A stretch of 64,000 nt of DNA from Astrocystis sublimbata (GCA_022453515.1 JAJNNY010000016.1:1-64000); one strand, 5' to 3'. Numbered from the stretch's first letter, positions 1 to 12,518 are shown. The notes: generated from the letters alone by a model not told the origin. Numbers and translations: made by a program.

Positions 1-2236
1 TTGAAGTGGTTACGGCTTGACCTTGGCGTCCAGCTATCTAACTTCGGTTACAAAGACAGAAAAGGAGGACCTCGCCGCGGCCATCTCACGACTTTTGCCT
101 AAGGTTTCTTCTACCGACTTCCTGGACGCATCTCACGAATGGGTTCTCAACATGTTGCTATACAAAATTGAGGGCAAATCGTCTTCAACGATTCGGCACA
201 TGTTGGAGAGAAATGACGCCAATCATAGAAACATGGAGGAATCATTGTTGAGAGAGATATCAAGAAAAATGCCTCAATTAGAGAACTGGGCAGAACAACG
301 ACTACAGTCCTCAGCTTCTTCTCACCTACGAAGCTACAAGAACAAAGCTCCCAACGAGAGTAGAGCTCCCATCAGACCGGCACTGAGGACCCAGGAGAGG
401 ACGAAAGATGTGTCGCTCCGGCGCCAGCGACGAGTCAGCATGAACGAGCAGGGGAAAGACCCGGACATCACCTTGATAAGCAGTGCAAAGCCTCATTATG
501 TCAGTCCGCAAGTGTCCCGCCCTGTACCAGAAGGTAGCACTACACTTGTAGACCCGGTGGCTGTTGGAAAACAGGGCCCTTTAGGCCAAGCACAAACTGG
601 AGCAAACTCTGAGATCACAGAGTGGGTGTCTCCTGAGAATCGCCCAATTCGCGCTGTTCCTGCAGCTCTGGCCTCACAGGCCAGTAAGAAACACAATGAT
701 GATGCTTTACTCGAGAGGCAATACGGGACAAACTGGAGGCTGAGTTCGACAAAAGGCTTGAGGCTGAGAAAGAGTCCGAGCGCGAGCGGCGAGCAGAAAG
801 GGGGCAATTCTTGAGGAGCTTAAGAAAGGTATGTTTTGCGACACAAGGGATATTGAGCTGGTATCACTGCAGCAATTCGTGGTGCATTGGGCCTATTTTA
901 TTTTATTTTATTTTATTTTATTTTACCATCGCTTTATCGCTCGGCACTTGTTTCAATCTAGATTGCTAACTTGTCATTATCAGAAGTAGTTGCGATCCGA
1001 AAGGAGGCAGTAGAGCAGGCTGAAAGGAAAGCTCGAGTAGAGGCTCGAGACCGCGCCGAGCAATTGATATGGGAGAGGCAAATGAAGAGATCAAGCTGAA
1101 GAAGGAAGTCGAGATGGCGAAAGCTGCGGTAGCAGCAGCTGAATTAGAGGCTAAGCTTGAGGCCGCAAGGAAGATAGCCGTTCGAGAAGCGGAGAAGAAG
1201 CAAGAAGAAGAGACTGAGATGAGAAAAATTGTAAGCCTTCTCTTACCCCAATGGAGGAATGGGTGCCTTTAGTGGACATGTGCATGGAGTTTTATCTAGT
1301 GCTCTACTTTTCGAGAGGAACGTCACTGATAAAGCACATTCAAGAAGGAGAATGAAGATCGGCAGCAAGCAGAACGCGAGATAAGTAAGCGAATCGAAGC
1401 TGAGAAGAGGGCGTATGAAGAGGCCAGAGCCGCCGAAGGCTCAAGAAGGAATTACAGCAAAAGGCCGAGGCTGAGAAGCGAGAAAGGCGGGAAGACGAAA
1501 CCCGAGCCCTCGAATCGCTCGAAACAAAGGAAGAGGCAGCATTCAGGAGGACATCCGACAATGGGCAGCTGAAAAGGCTGAAAAGGATAGACAATCCATT
1601 TCGAAGATGCCATGGGGCGCAGTATGCGGTCCCATTCAGCCAAGGGCGCAGCTGGGAGGTAAGAATCTTTTGAGTCATTAGCCGTTTGCTAACAGAGAGT
1701 AGCTGACGCTGGCACAGGGAATGCAAGAACTCATCAATGCGGCATTTATCCCTGTCGAACGCCTGTGGCCAGCGGTTCGAGAAGGTCACTATGATGTATG
1801 CCGCCCTGACGGTACGATCATTTTGCCTCAGACCTGGGAGGAGATCATTCAGCCTGGCTGGAAGATACTAATGAAGATGTGGCCAATGGCACCATCCGAT
1901 CCCAGCCCCCAATAGCACCATCTAATACCCAGTCACCAACGGTACCGTCCATCCCCAATCGCACTTGCCCCTTTGGACCAGCGCCCGAATGGCGACACAG
2001 TCGACAGCGAGCCGGACATCAGCGTAGAGGAGCAGCGGGACGATGATACATCATCAGGCTACCAAAGTTCAAGTATCGTATCGTGGAAACCATCGCGTAC
2101 GATGCGGATCAGGAATGCCTTCACAGCTTTGAAGAATTCGATTTTGCGCAAAAAGCGCCGACGACGTGACTCGTGGGCCTCAACATCTTCATCAGGTGAT
2201 GCATCGAGATCATCATCTGAAGCAATCAACGATTGA
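1..2236 (+). pseudogene. ULD-domain protein gene, left-arm 3' fragment
   Basis: This is the left-arm copy of exons 4-7 of the gene described at 15820-20115. The window begins a few bases before the exon 4 acceptor, so the N-terminal half is absent. Exon 4 starts near base 7 and reads GYGLTLASSY. The copy is broken by frame changes that the right arm does not have. AAA is shortened to AA at 720-721, one A is lost near 1435, and bases are lost near 1947-1965. The C-terminus ending in SSEAIND is preserved. Exon 4 is followed by an intron with a (TTTTA) repeat at 893-925. The breaks look like consensus errors rather than evolutionary decay, but sequence alone cannot decide. Confidence 0.8.
893..925 (+). 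repeat. TTTTA pentanucleotide repeat in ULD intron (left copy)
   Basis: About six TTTTA units lie inside the intron between the exons coding the middle of the ULD protein. The right arm has the same unit count at 17141-17172. A simple repeat of equal length in both arms suggests that the arms diverged very recently or derive from one molecule. Confidence 0.8.
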
Positions 2237-2284
2237 GGGTTCTGATGAAGTATTCGGCTACCTTGGGGTTTGAAAATGTTGACA

Positions 2285-3033
2285 TATTCTGGAAACCATC
2301 GACGGAGGACACGACGACAACGACACAATGATATTTATGGACTTCTGGGCCTTCTCACTGTGGAAGCATATATTGACAGGCATTTTCAAGGCTGTGGCTG
2401 GCAACTCGATAGCAGGGAGTACGCTAATGCGGTTAGCAAGGTAATAGAGGTGGTGTAACAAATTGGCAAGATCACTAAGAAGAAAGGCGCCCTTTGCTCC
2501 CGGGACCCTGCAGATGTGGATTGTGGACTTTATTGGCGCCTAGAAGCCATTGGATTCATCACCCCTGTCTGCTGTAGGTAATAGGTACTGTGTGCCCTAT
2601 GTTGAAGATGATAACTCGTACGTAAATCCGTACATTTAAGCTTAGTTCCCTAACCAAAGCCTGCTTGACAGCATGGTCTCCAGGGACAACGGCTACGATG
2701 GACCGTCAGTGTTTGATATTGACACCAATATCCCGAAGGTCGAATGGCAACGTTTCCGATTCTTTATTCGCTTACACGAGAAAGTGCTGCGGTTGGTTTT
2801 CACTTGCTGAGAATAAGGGCAGCTGCTCAAGATGGCGACGGAGCCAAGTGCTGCGCGACACCGTCCACGGTAAATGAAGGCAGCCCTCAGACTGAGACAA
2901 GACGTATAGGCAACCCCAACATTGTCAACATCATGTCGAACGGCAGTAATTGTCCAATCTTGGCCAATTCAACACCATTTCTCGAGGAGAGCGCTACTTA
3001 ATGTTCGACCAAGTCATGTGCAATCACTTTTGA
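2285..3033 (+). pseudogene. Uncharacterised coding-like stretch, left copy
   Basis: Left-arm counterpart of 15016-15780, described there. Several coding-like segments in different frames follow one another, including one reading MWIVDFIGRLEAIG and one with DNGYDGPSVFDIDTN. A plausible intron (GTACGT to ACAG) lies at about 2617-2671. The left copy carries further small indels. I do not recognise the product and cannot give a confident exon structure. Confidence 0.3.
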
Positions 3034-3450
3034 GAGCCTGGGCCAGGAGTTCATACTATAAAATCGCAGTTCTAGCCCCTGTCGGTAGTTCTCTCAACGA
3101 GAAATTTGTTCTGGTTGTTGGTTTGCTACGGAATCCTCATTGACGAGATTTTAGCCTAATAGCTTTGAAAGTCTAGTACGGTCGTTCATCATCACATTGC
3201 AGAAGACCGAATCCCGTCCAATACAAAAGATACGGAAACCAACAGCGGAAAAGACCAATAGAATTCGCCTAGGACCTTGAAGATTCCGTGCCTGGTAGCA
3301 AAGGCACAGGGGACTCTCACCCCGCCCTTGTTCCTCCCAATGGCATTGAAGACTGCATACCTCCATGGTTTTGGGGTCTAGAACGATTACTCGATCACTT
3401 GTGCCACCCTTTTTACAGTAGAATGCAACATCGTACCCCGCGTTCACTCG

Positions 3451-3458
3451 TATAAAAG
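3451..3458 (+). promoter_or_regulatory. TATA box of left carboxylesterase copy
   Basis: TATAAAAG lies 80 bp upstream of the esterase ATG at 3531, a usual spacing for a fungal TATA element. The same sequence is present in the right arm at 14590-14597. Confidence 0.6.
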
Positions 3459-3530
3459 GACATATCACGATCATGAAGATGTAGCTTCAGGCAACGTCAT
3501 CTCGAATCTGCATCTACAGCAACATAAACA

Positions 3531-5520
3531 ATGAGAGTCTGTCGTTTTATTACCTTGATCACTCCATGGATGGTCCTCGGCCTTCCTGGCTCTCCCCCGA
3601 AATCTCTCTGGAGCGGTGTGGAAAGCGAGCTTACAGTCAAGAGTACAACCGGAATCTATACAGGCATTCAGGATGCAGATTACAATATCAGAGTGTTCCG
3701 TAACATTCCCTATGCGAAACCTCCAGTTGGCAAGCTACGTTGGAAGCCCCCAGTAGCACGTCGGCCATCTCGTGAGCACGTATGTACCCGAATAATCCTT
3801 CCCTTCTTGGCGAGACGCATTGCCCAAATGGTCATTTTCGCTCCTCAGTGCCTTCACCCAACCGAAAGATTGAGCCTTATCTTGATCTCAGTGAACACAT
3901 AACTGACTTCAGAGGTAAAAGCATTATTCATATAGATACCCTCCTCCATGTTCTCAGTATCTATCGAAGTCATTATCACTATGGAATTCAAATATGACGA
4001 ATTTCCAAATATCCCCCGGGACCAAAGCTACACTGCAGGAGATATGGCGCAGACTAGCAGCGAAGACTGTTTGAGTCTTGCCATCTGGACACCAATCAAT
4101 GCCACACATAAAAGCAAACTCCCTGTGGGACTTTTCGTCCCAGGGGGCAGTTTCAAGACGGGCGGGCTAAGCGTGCCGTACTACAATCCTGCCGGATGGA
4201 TCAATCGAACTCAGCAGCACATCATGGTCTCTATCAATTATCGAGTCAACGTTTTGGATTTCCGAACGCCGCTGGCCTAAAAACGCAGAATGTTGGTGTT
4301 CTGGACCAAAGGCTTGCCCTAGAATGGTTCATAGAAACATAGAAGCTTTTGGCGGGGATCACGACCGATCACATTATGGGGGCACTCGGCAGGTGCCTTG
4401 TCGGCTGACATACTGAATTTCGCATACCCAGAGAAACCACTAGCTTCCGGCTCTTCCTGATGTCTGGAACAGCAATGCGTACATTCGCCCAAGGCGACAA
4501 TGCATTACAAAGCAACTTCAGCTTCGTGGCAAAGAAGGTTGGCTGCGACTTTCCGGGAGATGCAGAGGCAGAGCTAGATTGCATGCAACAGGTTCCAGCC
4601 ACTCTTATCTCCAACTTCGCTGGCCATTACAGCGAGTTAGTAAATTTCAGTCTTTGATTCCCCCATTCGGCAAAAGTTCTGCTCTTAAATACTGCTCAAT
4701 TATGCATGCGCTTGAGCATCTGATTCATGAGTTGAAACTTTACCAACGACGGCCGATTCTAACTTATTTTCTCTAACAGCAAACATACCAAGCCATCGCT
4801 TTTCTTCCGGCCAACAGCCGACAATAAGCTGATATTTGAGAACTACACGGAACAGGCGCGAAGAGGATTGATGTCCCGGATACCTGCGCTAGTATCTGTT
4901 ACGTCGAATGAGCAATCTAGCCTGATCGAGTACCCTATCAACAACCTGGTTGGTGGTCCTAACAAACTGATGTCGACAAAGGCACATTGGGTGATTTCAT
5001 CGTAAGTAACCACATCACTTATCCTTCTTCTGACAAGGTCTCCTGAACAACAGGAAATTCTGCTCATGAGACATTTGCAAGCTCTCGAATCATGACGATT
5101 TCGTTATTAGCTCCCAGTCAAGTTTACTGACTCCGTTTACTCAAGTGTCCTGCCTTCAATACGTCGAGTGTACGCGCAGATAACAATTTGACCACATATA
5201 GGTATGAGTACGTCGGGGAGTTCCCCAACATTACTCCCTATAAATGGATGGGCGCCTATCATGGGGCGGATTTACCCATGATATTTGGTACCTACAATAT
5301 GTCGGGTAATGCGACAGATTTCCAGAGAGAGGTTTCTGAGCGCATGCAAGACTATGTATCCGCATTCTTGGCCGACCCTCAGCACGGTTTGGCAAAGCTT
5401 GGATGGGCTCCTAGCGATGTATCAAGTGCCATCAATGGGACAATGATACGCTTCGGCGAGGCTGGCAGCATTATGAAGAACATAAGCTCTGTTGAGGTTG
5501 ATAATGCATGCCTTAGATAA
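3531..5520 (+). pseudogene. Type-B carboxylesterase, frameshifted left copy
   Basis: Left-arm copy of the gene at 12519-14516. It starts with the same secretory N-terminus (MRVCRFITLITPW) and ends at the same stop. The reading frame is lost where short runs are one base shorter than in the right arm: TTTT at 4252-4255 against five, GG at 4326-4327 against three, GG at 4449-4450 against three, and AAA at 4964-4966 against four. The first two lie just before the catalytic serine motif, so this copy as written could not give an active enzyme. Losing only homopolymer bases is typical of unpolished long-read sequence, so the gene may be intact in the organism. Confidence 0.8.
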
Positions 5521-6057
5521 ATGATGAAAAATAATCATGGTAGTACATTGTGCTCTTTTGGTTTTGAACCAAGCATGCACAGTGTTCAAGGTGTTTGCTT
5601 CAATGTCATTACGTTAACGCTTCAGTTGCCTGCCAAACACCTACGTTGGCCTATATCTCTGTTAAGAATTGTATTCCTGCTAGAAGGGTTGGGGGCGATT
5701 TCAACTGTTTACACCTGATAATGCATGCCTTGTACAAGCGACATTTAGTCTAAGTTGAATAATAGAATAGCCTTAGGCAAGATCACTAACCACCACTACT
5801 AGTCGTTCTATCGCACATTGTCCGGAACTCTAAGCTGTCTGGCTCATCCACTGATACTACCTACTTGCTTGGCCATATGGGCACATGTGATCGAAAGATT
5901 GTGTCTTCTGCACCTGGGGAACCTCCTCTTCTTCGCCTACTCAAACCCGCTGATGAGAAAACAGAAGTCGGTCGTCCTCTGGGTGAATATTGTCAACAGT
6001 GCACAAATTTACCTACAGCACCATCACATCACACAGCTAGCCATCACCAGCTTGAGA

Positions 6058-7615
6058 ATGCAGCAGTCCCGCCACGGTAACGCGGTGTCAACCCGCCAAC
6101 GCCGCATCGCGCAACTTCGGCCTCCCATCTACCAAGACGCCCAGCTCACGTTCAATAATAACCAAACCTTCAGCCAGTTACCCGAACAACAAACGCATCA
6201 ATTTCGACTGTCTCAATTCTCTTACAACCATAACCACGTATACTTCTCAATAGCAGCCACAGCACAACGACAACCGGGTTGACAACCCAAGTCGTAACAA
6301 ATGGTGCAAAAGAGCCATGCTATCACATGCGGATGTGCACATACGAAATTCCCTCCCACAATCCGTACCAGCTAACACCTCATCTGCACAACATGGCTCC
6401 TATCAGTGTAGTCCAGACAACCACATGTCTTCGCCATTCACGTCAGCAGAGTTCACTGCAATGGAGCGCACAGGTACTAGTGCAGTCCCGACTGCACCAC
6501 CTGGAAGTTATCCGTTGAACAGACACATGTCCATTTCGTATCCTACAACAACAGCACGTCTTGTACCGCAAGCGAGTGGCCCATCGCCGAATCCACGGGG
6601 CACCAACACAGCACGTGAGCCTCCCAAGCAGCCGAAACGTTCCGCCGTCGACGAGCGCATGCGAAAAACGGGATCAGAGCTGTATCGCAGTGTGCTGGAA
6701 AGAGTTTTCCTTGCCCGAACGTCGGCCTCTACCGCCAATTTCTCCTAAACTACGCACGATGCGAAGCAGTTGCGCCACACCGAGACCGGAACGGCCCAGC
6801 AGGCGAAAAAAGGCCCAGGTTGTCGACGATGTGACAGAGTATGTAGATTTAGTCGACAAGACGACCAGTATTAAGAGACCTTCCGACCCGAGCCCGGAAT
6901 TGCACGCATCCCTTGCTATCCCGACAAGCGTGCCCGCACAAGAGAAGCGCTTCCCCCGCTGACCGACCTGCCTATCCCTCGGAAATAGCTGAACAGAGAG
7001 TGCAGCCCTCTGACACAGTCGATCACCCCGAGCCCGCGGAAGCGCCGCTGGCAGGCCCGGACCTAGAGGGACTGGGACCGATGGTACAGTATTTACGAGA
7101 CGCAAAACAGCAGGAAGCCAAAGAGGCGTGGGAACATGAACAGCGGAAAATAGCAGAGAGGGAAGCGGAGAGGCAACAGGCCAAAGTTTTCGAGCTCTAC
7201 GACGGTACGTCCGGATACCCCGCCGAGTGCTATATGCATCTACAACTCCCGGGATGCGAGCACCGCGCCCATGCGATCTGCGTCGGCAGGCCTCGCCATG
7301 AACTGGCTCGGGACCGATACAGATCCTTATCATTACCATCAAAAGACGGTAGACTTCTGGTTTACGCTACGTGCTGCGAAAACGGCGGAATTGGGTTCAA
7401 AATTGCCGAGGCGGGGTCAACTCCTGACGAGGTCTTGCAGGGACCCACGATTGACTTTGGAGACATCAAGCTGAACGCCGACTTCTCCGATATGAATGAG
7501 CAGAAAGTTGTTAGGTGGTCGCGATATCTTTTGGCTGCGGTTCCAGGCACAATGATACAATCCCCCAATGGGTTACTTGAGAACCCAAAGGAGGTTTGGT
7601 TCCTCCGGTCGATGA
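6058..7615 (+). pseudogene. Gln/Asn/Pro-rich protein of unknown function, left copy
   Basis: Left-arm copy of the gene at 10413-11978, described there. The ATG at 6058 begins MQQSRHGNAV. The frame for the last part (ERQQAKVFELYDG onward) is intact here and broken in the right arm, where AAA at 7183-7185 is AA. In contrast, GG at 7590-7591 and CC at 7605-7606 are one base short compared with the right arm, which moves the stop. With those two bases the protein would end at the TGA at 7613-7615. Neither arm encodes the whole protein without a frame change. Confidence 0.55.
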
Positions 7616-8168
7616 GAGGGTGTGCTTGTTAAGCCTGGCCGAGCAAGGGATCTGAGCATGTTTTCGATGCATCCATTGTTTTGCCAAATGCTTGCAGCAA
7701 GATACAGTGCTGCAATACTTAGCTGAAGCCACACATTAATATCGCAAAATAGGCTGTCAAGACTGGCAACATTTTGTATAAATTGGGGCTTTCAGACATT
7801 GGGTATTTTGTTTATTGCAGGTTGATACCTAGTAGGCAGTAAGAAAGTAAAGCAATCATATGTCTTCTTTTCGTTGTTGGTCCGCCAGGCCTCGGTAATC
7901 GTAACCAGTTTTGCCCTCTCCTACCCGCAACAGGGGAAGTAGCTACCACCCGAAGTACAAAGATGCAAGCCGGATAGGTATTTCGCAGAAAAGGCCCATA
8001 TCCATACGAGGTAGGTTGCTGACAGACATCCTTAAAGTTATAATCCATCGCTTTCGAACACAACGGCACTACTAAGTCGTAGGTGAAAAGAGAGTGGTGA
8101 TTCGTAGCTTCTTCTGATTCGATGTGCAAGTATGATGGATTCAACGCCAGCTGACTGATGCAATGAAT

Positions 8169-8643
8169 CTAGGATATCGTGCAGATACCACCAAACTTGG
8201 TAACATCCCCTTCCACTTCACTTTCCATGGGACGATTGCGCATTGATTCGCGGCGAACAAGGGTGGACGTTCCGCTTTAGATATTTCCGATTCGGCGGCA
8301 GTCTCTTCGACAAACATCTTCAGCTCCTCAGTGAAGGCAGCAGTTCTTCGATAGACTGGATCAGCCGCGATGGGGTTGTGACTCGCTATTTCGACTACAT
8401 CTTCAGCGAATGCAATAGCCTGTTCAGCCAGCAGAGTCGCTCGCTGATAAGGTGGGTACGCGCTTCGCTACATGTAGCTCGTGCTGACTTGTCGATGTAG
8501 ACCGGACGATCGAAATCAACGGGTGGTGGCGGATGCTCGAGAGGCCTTGGCTGATGACGGATGGGCGCTGGCCCGTCCCAATGGCTCTTTGCGTGTGATG
8601 TGCTGTGTGGCCAAACGTGGGTAATGCGCGAAAAGTGTTTCTA
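8169..8643 (-). pseudogene. Open frame without start beside the palindrome axis, left copy
   Basis: Left-arm mirror of 9384-9857, described there. It reads away from the axis and ends at a TAG at 8169-8171. A one-base difference near 8265 shifts the last third of the frame relative to the right arm, while the segment reading HLISERATLLAEQ is intact here and broken on the right. No function is recognised. Confidence 0.35.
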
Positions 8644-8699
8644 GAAAGGTTTTGTTAGCAAACCTTGTTGCGGATCGAGGCTTGGAAAGCTCTGGTATA

Positions 8700-9330
8700 T
8701 AATGGGCCTATGTGTCGTGTTAATAATATGTGGTGACAAGGGTTGATATCCCATTACAAGAGCTTCCGTATTAAGAACTGCTTGGATTTAAGATTTAAAG
8801 CTACCTTAACTCCTAGAAGCTTTAATTTCCTATTTTAAGTAAGTCTTAGTTCTAAAAACATATATTAAAAGTTATTTTAAAAATTTGTATATTTAGGTAG
8901 ACCTAACCTAGCTAAACCTTGGATAAATAGCTATTAATAGCTAGTTAATACTTAAATAACTATTATTTAGCTACCTTAATCCTAAATTTATTTTAAAATA
9001 TATAATTATAAAATTTTAGTTTATTATATTTTAAAATAATATTAGGATTAAGGTAGCTAAATTAGTTATTTAAGTATTAACTAGCTATTATAGCTATTTA
9101 TCCAAGGTTTAGCTAGGTTAGGTCTACCTAAATATACAAATTTTTAAAATAAACTTTTAATATATGTTTTTAGAACTAAGACTTACTTAAAATAGGAAAT
9201 TAAAGCTTCTAGGAGTTAAGGTAGCTTTAAATCTTAAATCCAAGCAGTTCTTAATACGGAAGCTCTTGTAATGGGATATCAACCCTTGTCACCACATATT
9301 TATTAACACGACACATAGGCCCATTATACC
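8700..9330. other. AT-rich tract containing the palindrome axis
   Basis: Composition changes sharply to almost pure A/T with repeated CTAGCTA, TTAAATAA and TTTTAAAATA elements on both sides of about 9013. No gene is seen. The centre itself is only imperfectly palindromic for roughly 20-30 bases, with no unique loop. In Pezizomycotina such tracts often mark the edge of AT-rich, RIP-affected repeat blocks, where assemblies break or misjoin. That interpretation is inference. Confidence 0.8.
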
Positions 9331-9383
9331 AGAGCTTTCCAAGCCTCGATCCGCAACAAGGTTTGCTAACAAAACCTTTCTAG

Positions 9384-9857
9384 AAACACTTTTCGCGCAT
9401 TACCCACGTTTGGCCACACAGCACATCACACGCAAAGAGCCATTGGGACGGGCCAGCGCCCATCCGTCATCAGCCAAGGCCTCTCGAGCATCCGCCACCA
9501 CCCGTTGATTTCGATCGTCCGGTCTACATCGACAAGTCAGCACGAGCTACATGTAGCGAAGCGCGTACCCACCTTATCAGCCGAGCGACTCTGCTGGCTG
9601 AACAGGCTATTGCATTCGCTGAAGATGTAGTCGAAATAGCGAGTCACAACCCCATCGCGGCTGATCCAGTCTATCGAAGAACTGCTGCCTTCACTGAGGA
9701 GCTGAAGATGTTTGTCGAAGAGACTGCCGCCGAATCGGAAATATCTAAAGCGGAACGTCTCACCCTTGTTCGCCGCGAATCAATGCGCAATCGTCCCATG
9801 GAAAGTGAAGTGGAAGGGGATGTTACCAAGTTTGGTGGTATCTGCACGATATCCTAG
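9384..9857 (+). pseudogene. Open frame without start beside the palindrome axis, right copy
   Basis: An open frame runs from just after a stop at 9381 to a TAG at 9855-9857. It includes segments reading PPPPVDFDRPVYIDKSARA and EDVVEIASHNPIAADPVYRR. An extra C at 9581-9582 breaks it relative to the left arm. There is no in-frame ATG near the beginning, so the 5' part of the gene seems to be lost or hidden in the AT-rich tract. The composition (many Ala, Glu, Arg) looks coding. I do not recognise a family. Confidence 0.35.
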
Positions 9858-10412
9858 ATTCATTGCATCAGTCAGCTGGCGTTGAATCCATCATACTTGC
9901 ACATCGAATCAGAAGAAGCTACGAATCACCACTCTCTTTTCACCTACGACTTAGTAGTGCCGTTGTGTTCGAAAGCGATGGATTATAACTTTAAGGATGT
10001 CTGTCAGCAATCCCTACCTCGTATGGATATGGGCCTTTTCTGCGAATACCTATCCGGCTTGCATCTTTGTACTTCGGGTGGTAGCTACTTCCCCTGTTGC
10101 GGGTAGGAGAGGGCAAAACTGGTTACGATTACCGAGGCCTGGCGGACCAACAACGAAAAGAAGACATATGATTGCTTTACTTCTCTTACTGCCTACTAGG
10201 TATCAACCTGCAATAAACAAAATACCCAATGTCTGAAAGCCCCAATTTATACAAAATGTTGCCAGTCTTGACAGCCTATTTTGCGATATTAATGTGTGGC
10301 TTCAGCTAAGTATTGCAGCACTGTATCTTGCTGCAAGCATTTGGCAAAACAATGGATGCATCGAAAACATGCTCAGATCCCTTGCTCGGCCAGGCTTAAC
10401 AAGCACACCCTC

Positions 10413-11978
10413 TCATCGACCGGGAGGAACCAAACCTCCCTTTGGGTTCTCAAGTAACCCATTGGGGGATTGTATCATTGTGCCCTGGAACCGCAGCCAA
10501 AAGATATCGCGACCACCTAACAACTTTCTGCTCATTCATATCGAGAAGTCGGCGTTCAGCTTGATGTCTCCAAAGTCAATCGTGGGTCCCTGCAAGACCT
10601 CGTCAGGAGTTGACCCCGCCTCGGCAATTTTGAACCCAATTCCGCCGTTTTCGCAGCACGTAGCGTAAACCAGAAGTCTACCGTCTTTTGATGGTAATGA
10701 TAAGGATCTGTATCGGTCCCGAGCCAGTTCATGGCGAGGCCTGCCGACGCAGATCGCATGGGCGCGGTGCTCGCATCCCGGGAGTTGTAGATGCATATAG
10801 CACTCGGCGGGGTATCCGGACGTACCGTCGTAGAGCTCGAAAACTTGGCCTGTTGCCTCTCCGCTTCCCTCTCTGCTATTTTCCGCTGTTCATGTTCCCA
10901 CGCCTCTTTGGCTTCCTGCTGTTTTGCGTCTCGTAAATACTGTACCATCGGTCCCAGTCCCTCTAGGTCCGGGCCTGCCAGCGGCGCTTCCGCGGGCTCG
11001 GGGTGATCGACTGTGTCAGAGGGCTGCACTCTCTGTTCAGCTATTTCCGAGGGATAGGCAGGTCGGTCAGCGGGGGAAGCGCTTCTCTTGTGCGGGCACG
11101 CTTTGTCGGGATAGCAAGGGATGCGTGCAATTCCGGGCTCGGGTCGGAAGGTCTCTTAATACTGGTCGTCTTGTCGACTAAATCTACATACTCTGTCACA
11201 TCGTCGACAACCTGGGCCTTTTTTCGCCTGCTGGGCCGTTCCGGTCTCCGGTGTGGCGCAACTGCTTCGCATCGTGCGTAGTTTAGGAGAAATTGGCGGT
11301 AGAGGCCGACGTTCGGGGCAAGGAAAACTCTTTCCAGCACACTGCGATACAGCTCTGATCCCGTTTTTCGCATGCGCTCGTCGACGGCGGAACGTTTCGG
11401 CTGCTTGGGAGGCTCACGTGCTGTGTTGGTGCCCCGTGGATTCGGCGATGGGCCACTCGCTTGCGGTACAAGACGTGCTGTTGTTGTAGGATACGAAATG
11501 GACATGTGTCTGTTCAACGGATAACTTCCAGGTGGTGCAGTCGGGACTGCACTAGTACCTGTGCGCTCCATTGCAGTGAACTCTGCTGACGTGAATGGCG
11601 AAGACATGTGGTTGTCTGGACTACACTGATAGGAGCCATGTTGTGCAGATGAGGTGTTAGCTGGTACGGATTGTGGAGGGAATTTCGTATGTGCACATCC
11701 GCACTGTTGATAGCATGGCTCTTTTGCACCATTTTGTTACGACTTGGGTTGTCAACCCGGTTGTCGTTGCTGCTGTGGCTGCTATTGAGAAGTTATACGT
11801 GGTTATGGTTGTAAGAGAATTGAGACAGTCGAAATTGATGCGTTTGTTGTTCGGGTAACTGGCTGAAGGTTTGGTTATTATTGAACGTGAGCTGGGCGTC
11901 TTGGTAGATGGGAGGCCGAAGTTGCGCGATGCGGCGTTGGCGGGTTGACACCGCGTTACCGTGGCGGGACTGCTGCAT
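10413..11978 (-). CDS. Gln/Asn/Pro-rich protein of unknown function, right copy (frame breaks)
   Basis: The reading starts with MQQSRHGNAV at 11978. The N-terminal third is rich in Gln, Asn, Ser and Pro and looks disordered. The middle has basic patches (PSRRKKAQ, KRARTR) that could be nuclear localisation signals, followed by DDVTEYVDLVD. A charged, probably coiled-coil stretch (AKQQEAKEAWEHEQRKIAEREAER cut here at about 20 residues: WEHEQRKIAEREAERQQ) precedes a C-terminal domain ending NPKGGLVPPGR. The frame changes near 11060 in both arms and again at 10845 in this arm only. The first break may mark an unrecognised intron or a shared error. I cannot assign a function; a nuclear role is only a guess from the basic patches. 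Confidence 0.45.
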
Positions 11979-12518
11979 TCTCAAGCTGGTGATGGCTAGC
12001 TGTGTGATGTGATGGTGCTGTAGGTAAATTTGTGCACTGTTGACAATATTCACCCCAGAGGACGACCGACTTCTGTTTTCTCATCAGCGGGTTTGAGTAG
12101 GCGAAGAAGAGGAGGTTCCCCAGGTGCAGAAGACACAATCTTTCGATCACATGTGCCCATATGGCCAAGCAAGTAGGTAGTATCAGTGGATGAGCCAGAC
12201 AGCTTAGAGTTCCGGACAATGTGCGATAGAACGACTAGTAGTGGTGGTTAGTGATCTTGCCTAAGGCTATTCTATTATTCAACTTAGACTAAATGTCGCT
12301 TGTACAAGGCATGCATTATCAGGTGTAAACAGTTGAAATCGCCCCCAACCCTTCTAGCAGGAATACAATTCTTAACAGAGATATAGGCCAACGTAGGTGT
12401 TTGGCAGGCAACTGAAGCGTTAACGTAATGACATTGAAGCAAACACCTTGAACACTGTGCATGCTTGGTTCAAAACCAAAAGAGCACAATGTACTACCAT
12501 GATTATTCTTTTCATCAT

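Larger units (their letters stand above)
1..9013 (+). repeat. Left arm of giant inverted repeat (palindrome)
   Basis: This arm reads as the reverse complement of 9014-18067 along its whole length. Base 1 pairs with 18067, the ULD stop at 2236 with 15820, the esterase ATG at 3531 with 14516, its stop at 5520 with 12519, and 8970 with 9057. The sum of paired coordinates falls from 18068 at the edge to 18027 near the axis, so the left arm is net 41 nt shorter, spread along its length. The differences I compared are mostly one-base contractions of short runs. The left end is the window edge, so the full arm length is not known. It may be real or an assembly fold-back. Confidence 0.95.

Noticed and set aside
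1..60. Telomere at the window start
   Set aside because: No TTAGGG/CCCTAA repeats; base 1 lies at an exon acceptor of the ULD gene copy.
3151..3474. 107-codon minus-strand frame upstream of the esterase (also 14683-14898)
   Set aside because: It overlaps the esterase promoter and TATA box and has no splice or family features; it is present in both arms only because they are copies.
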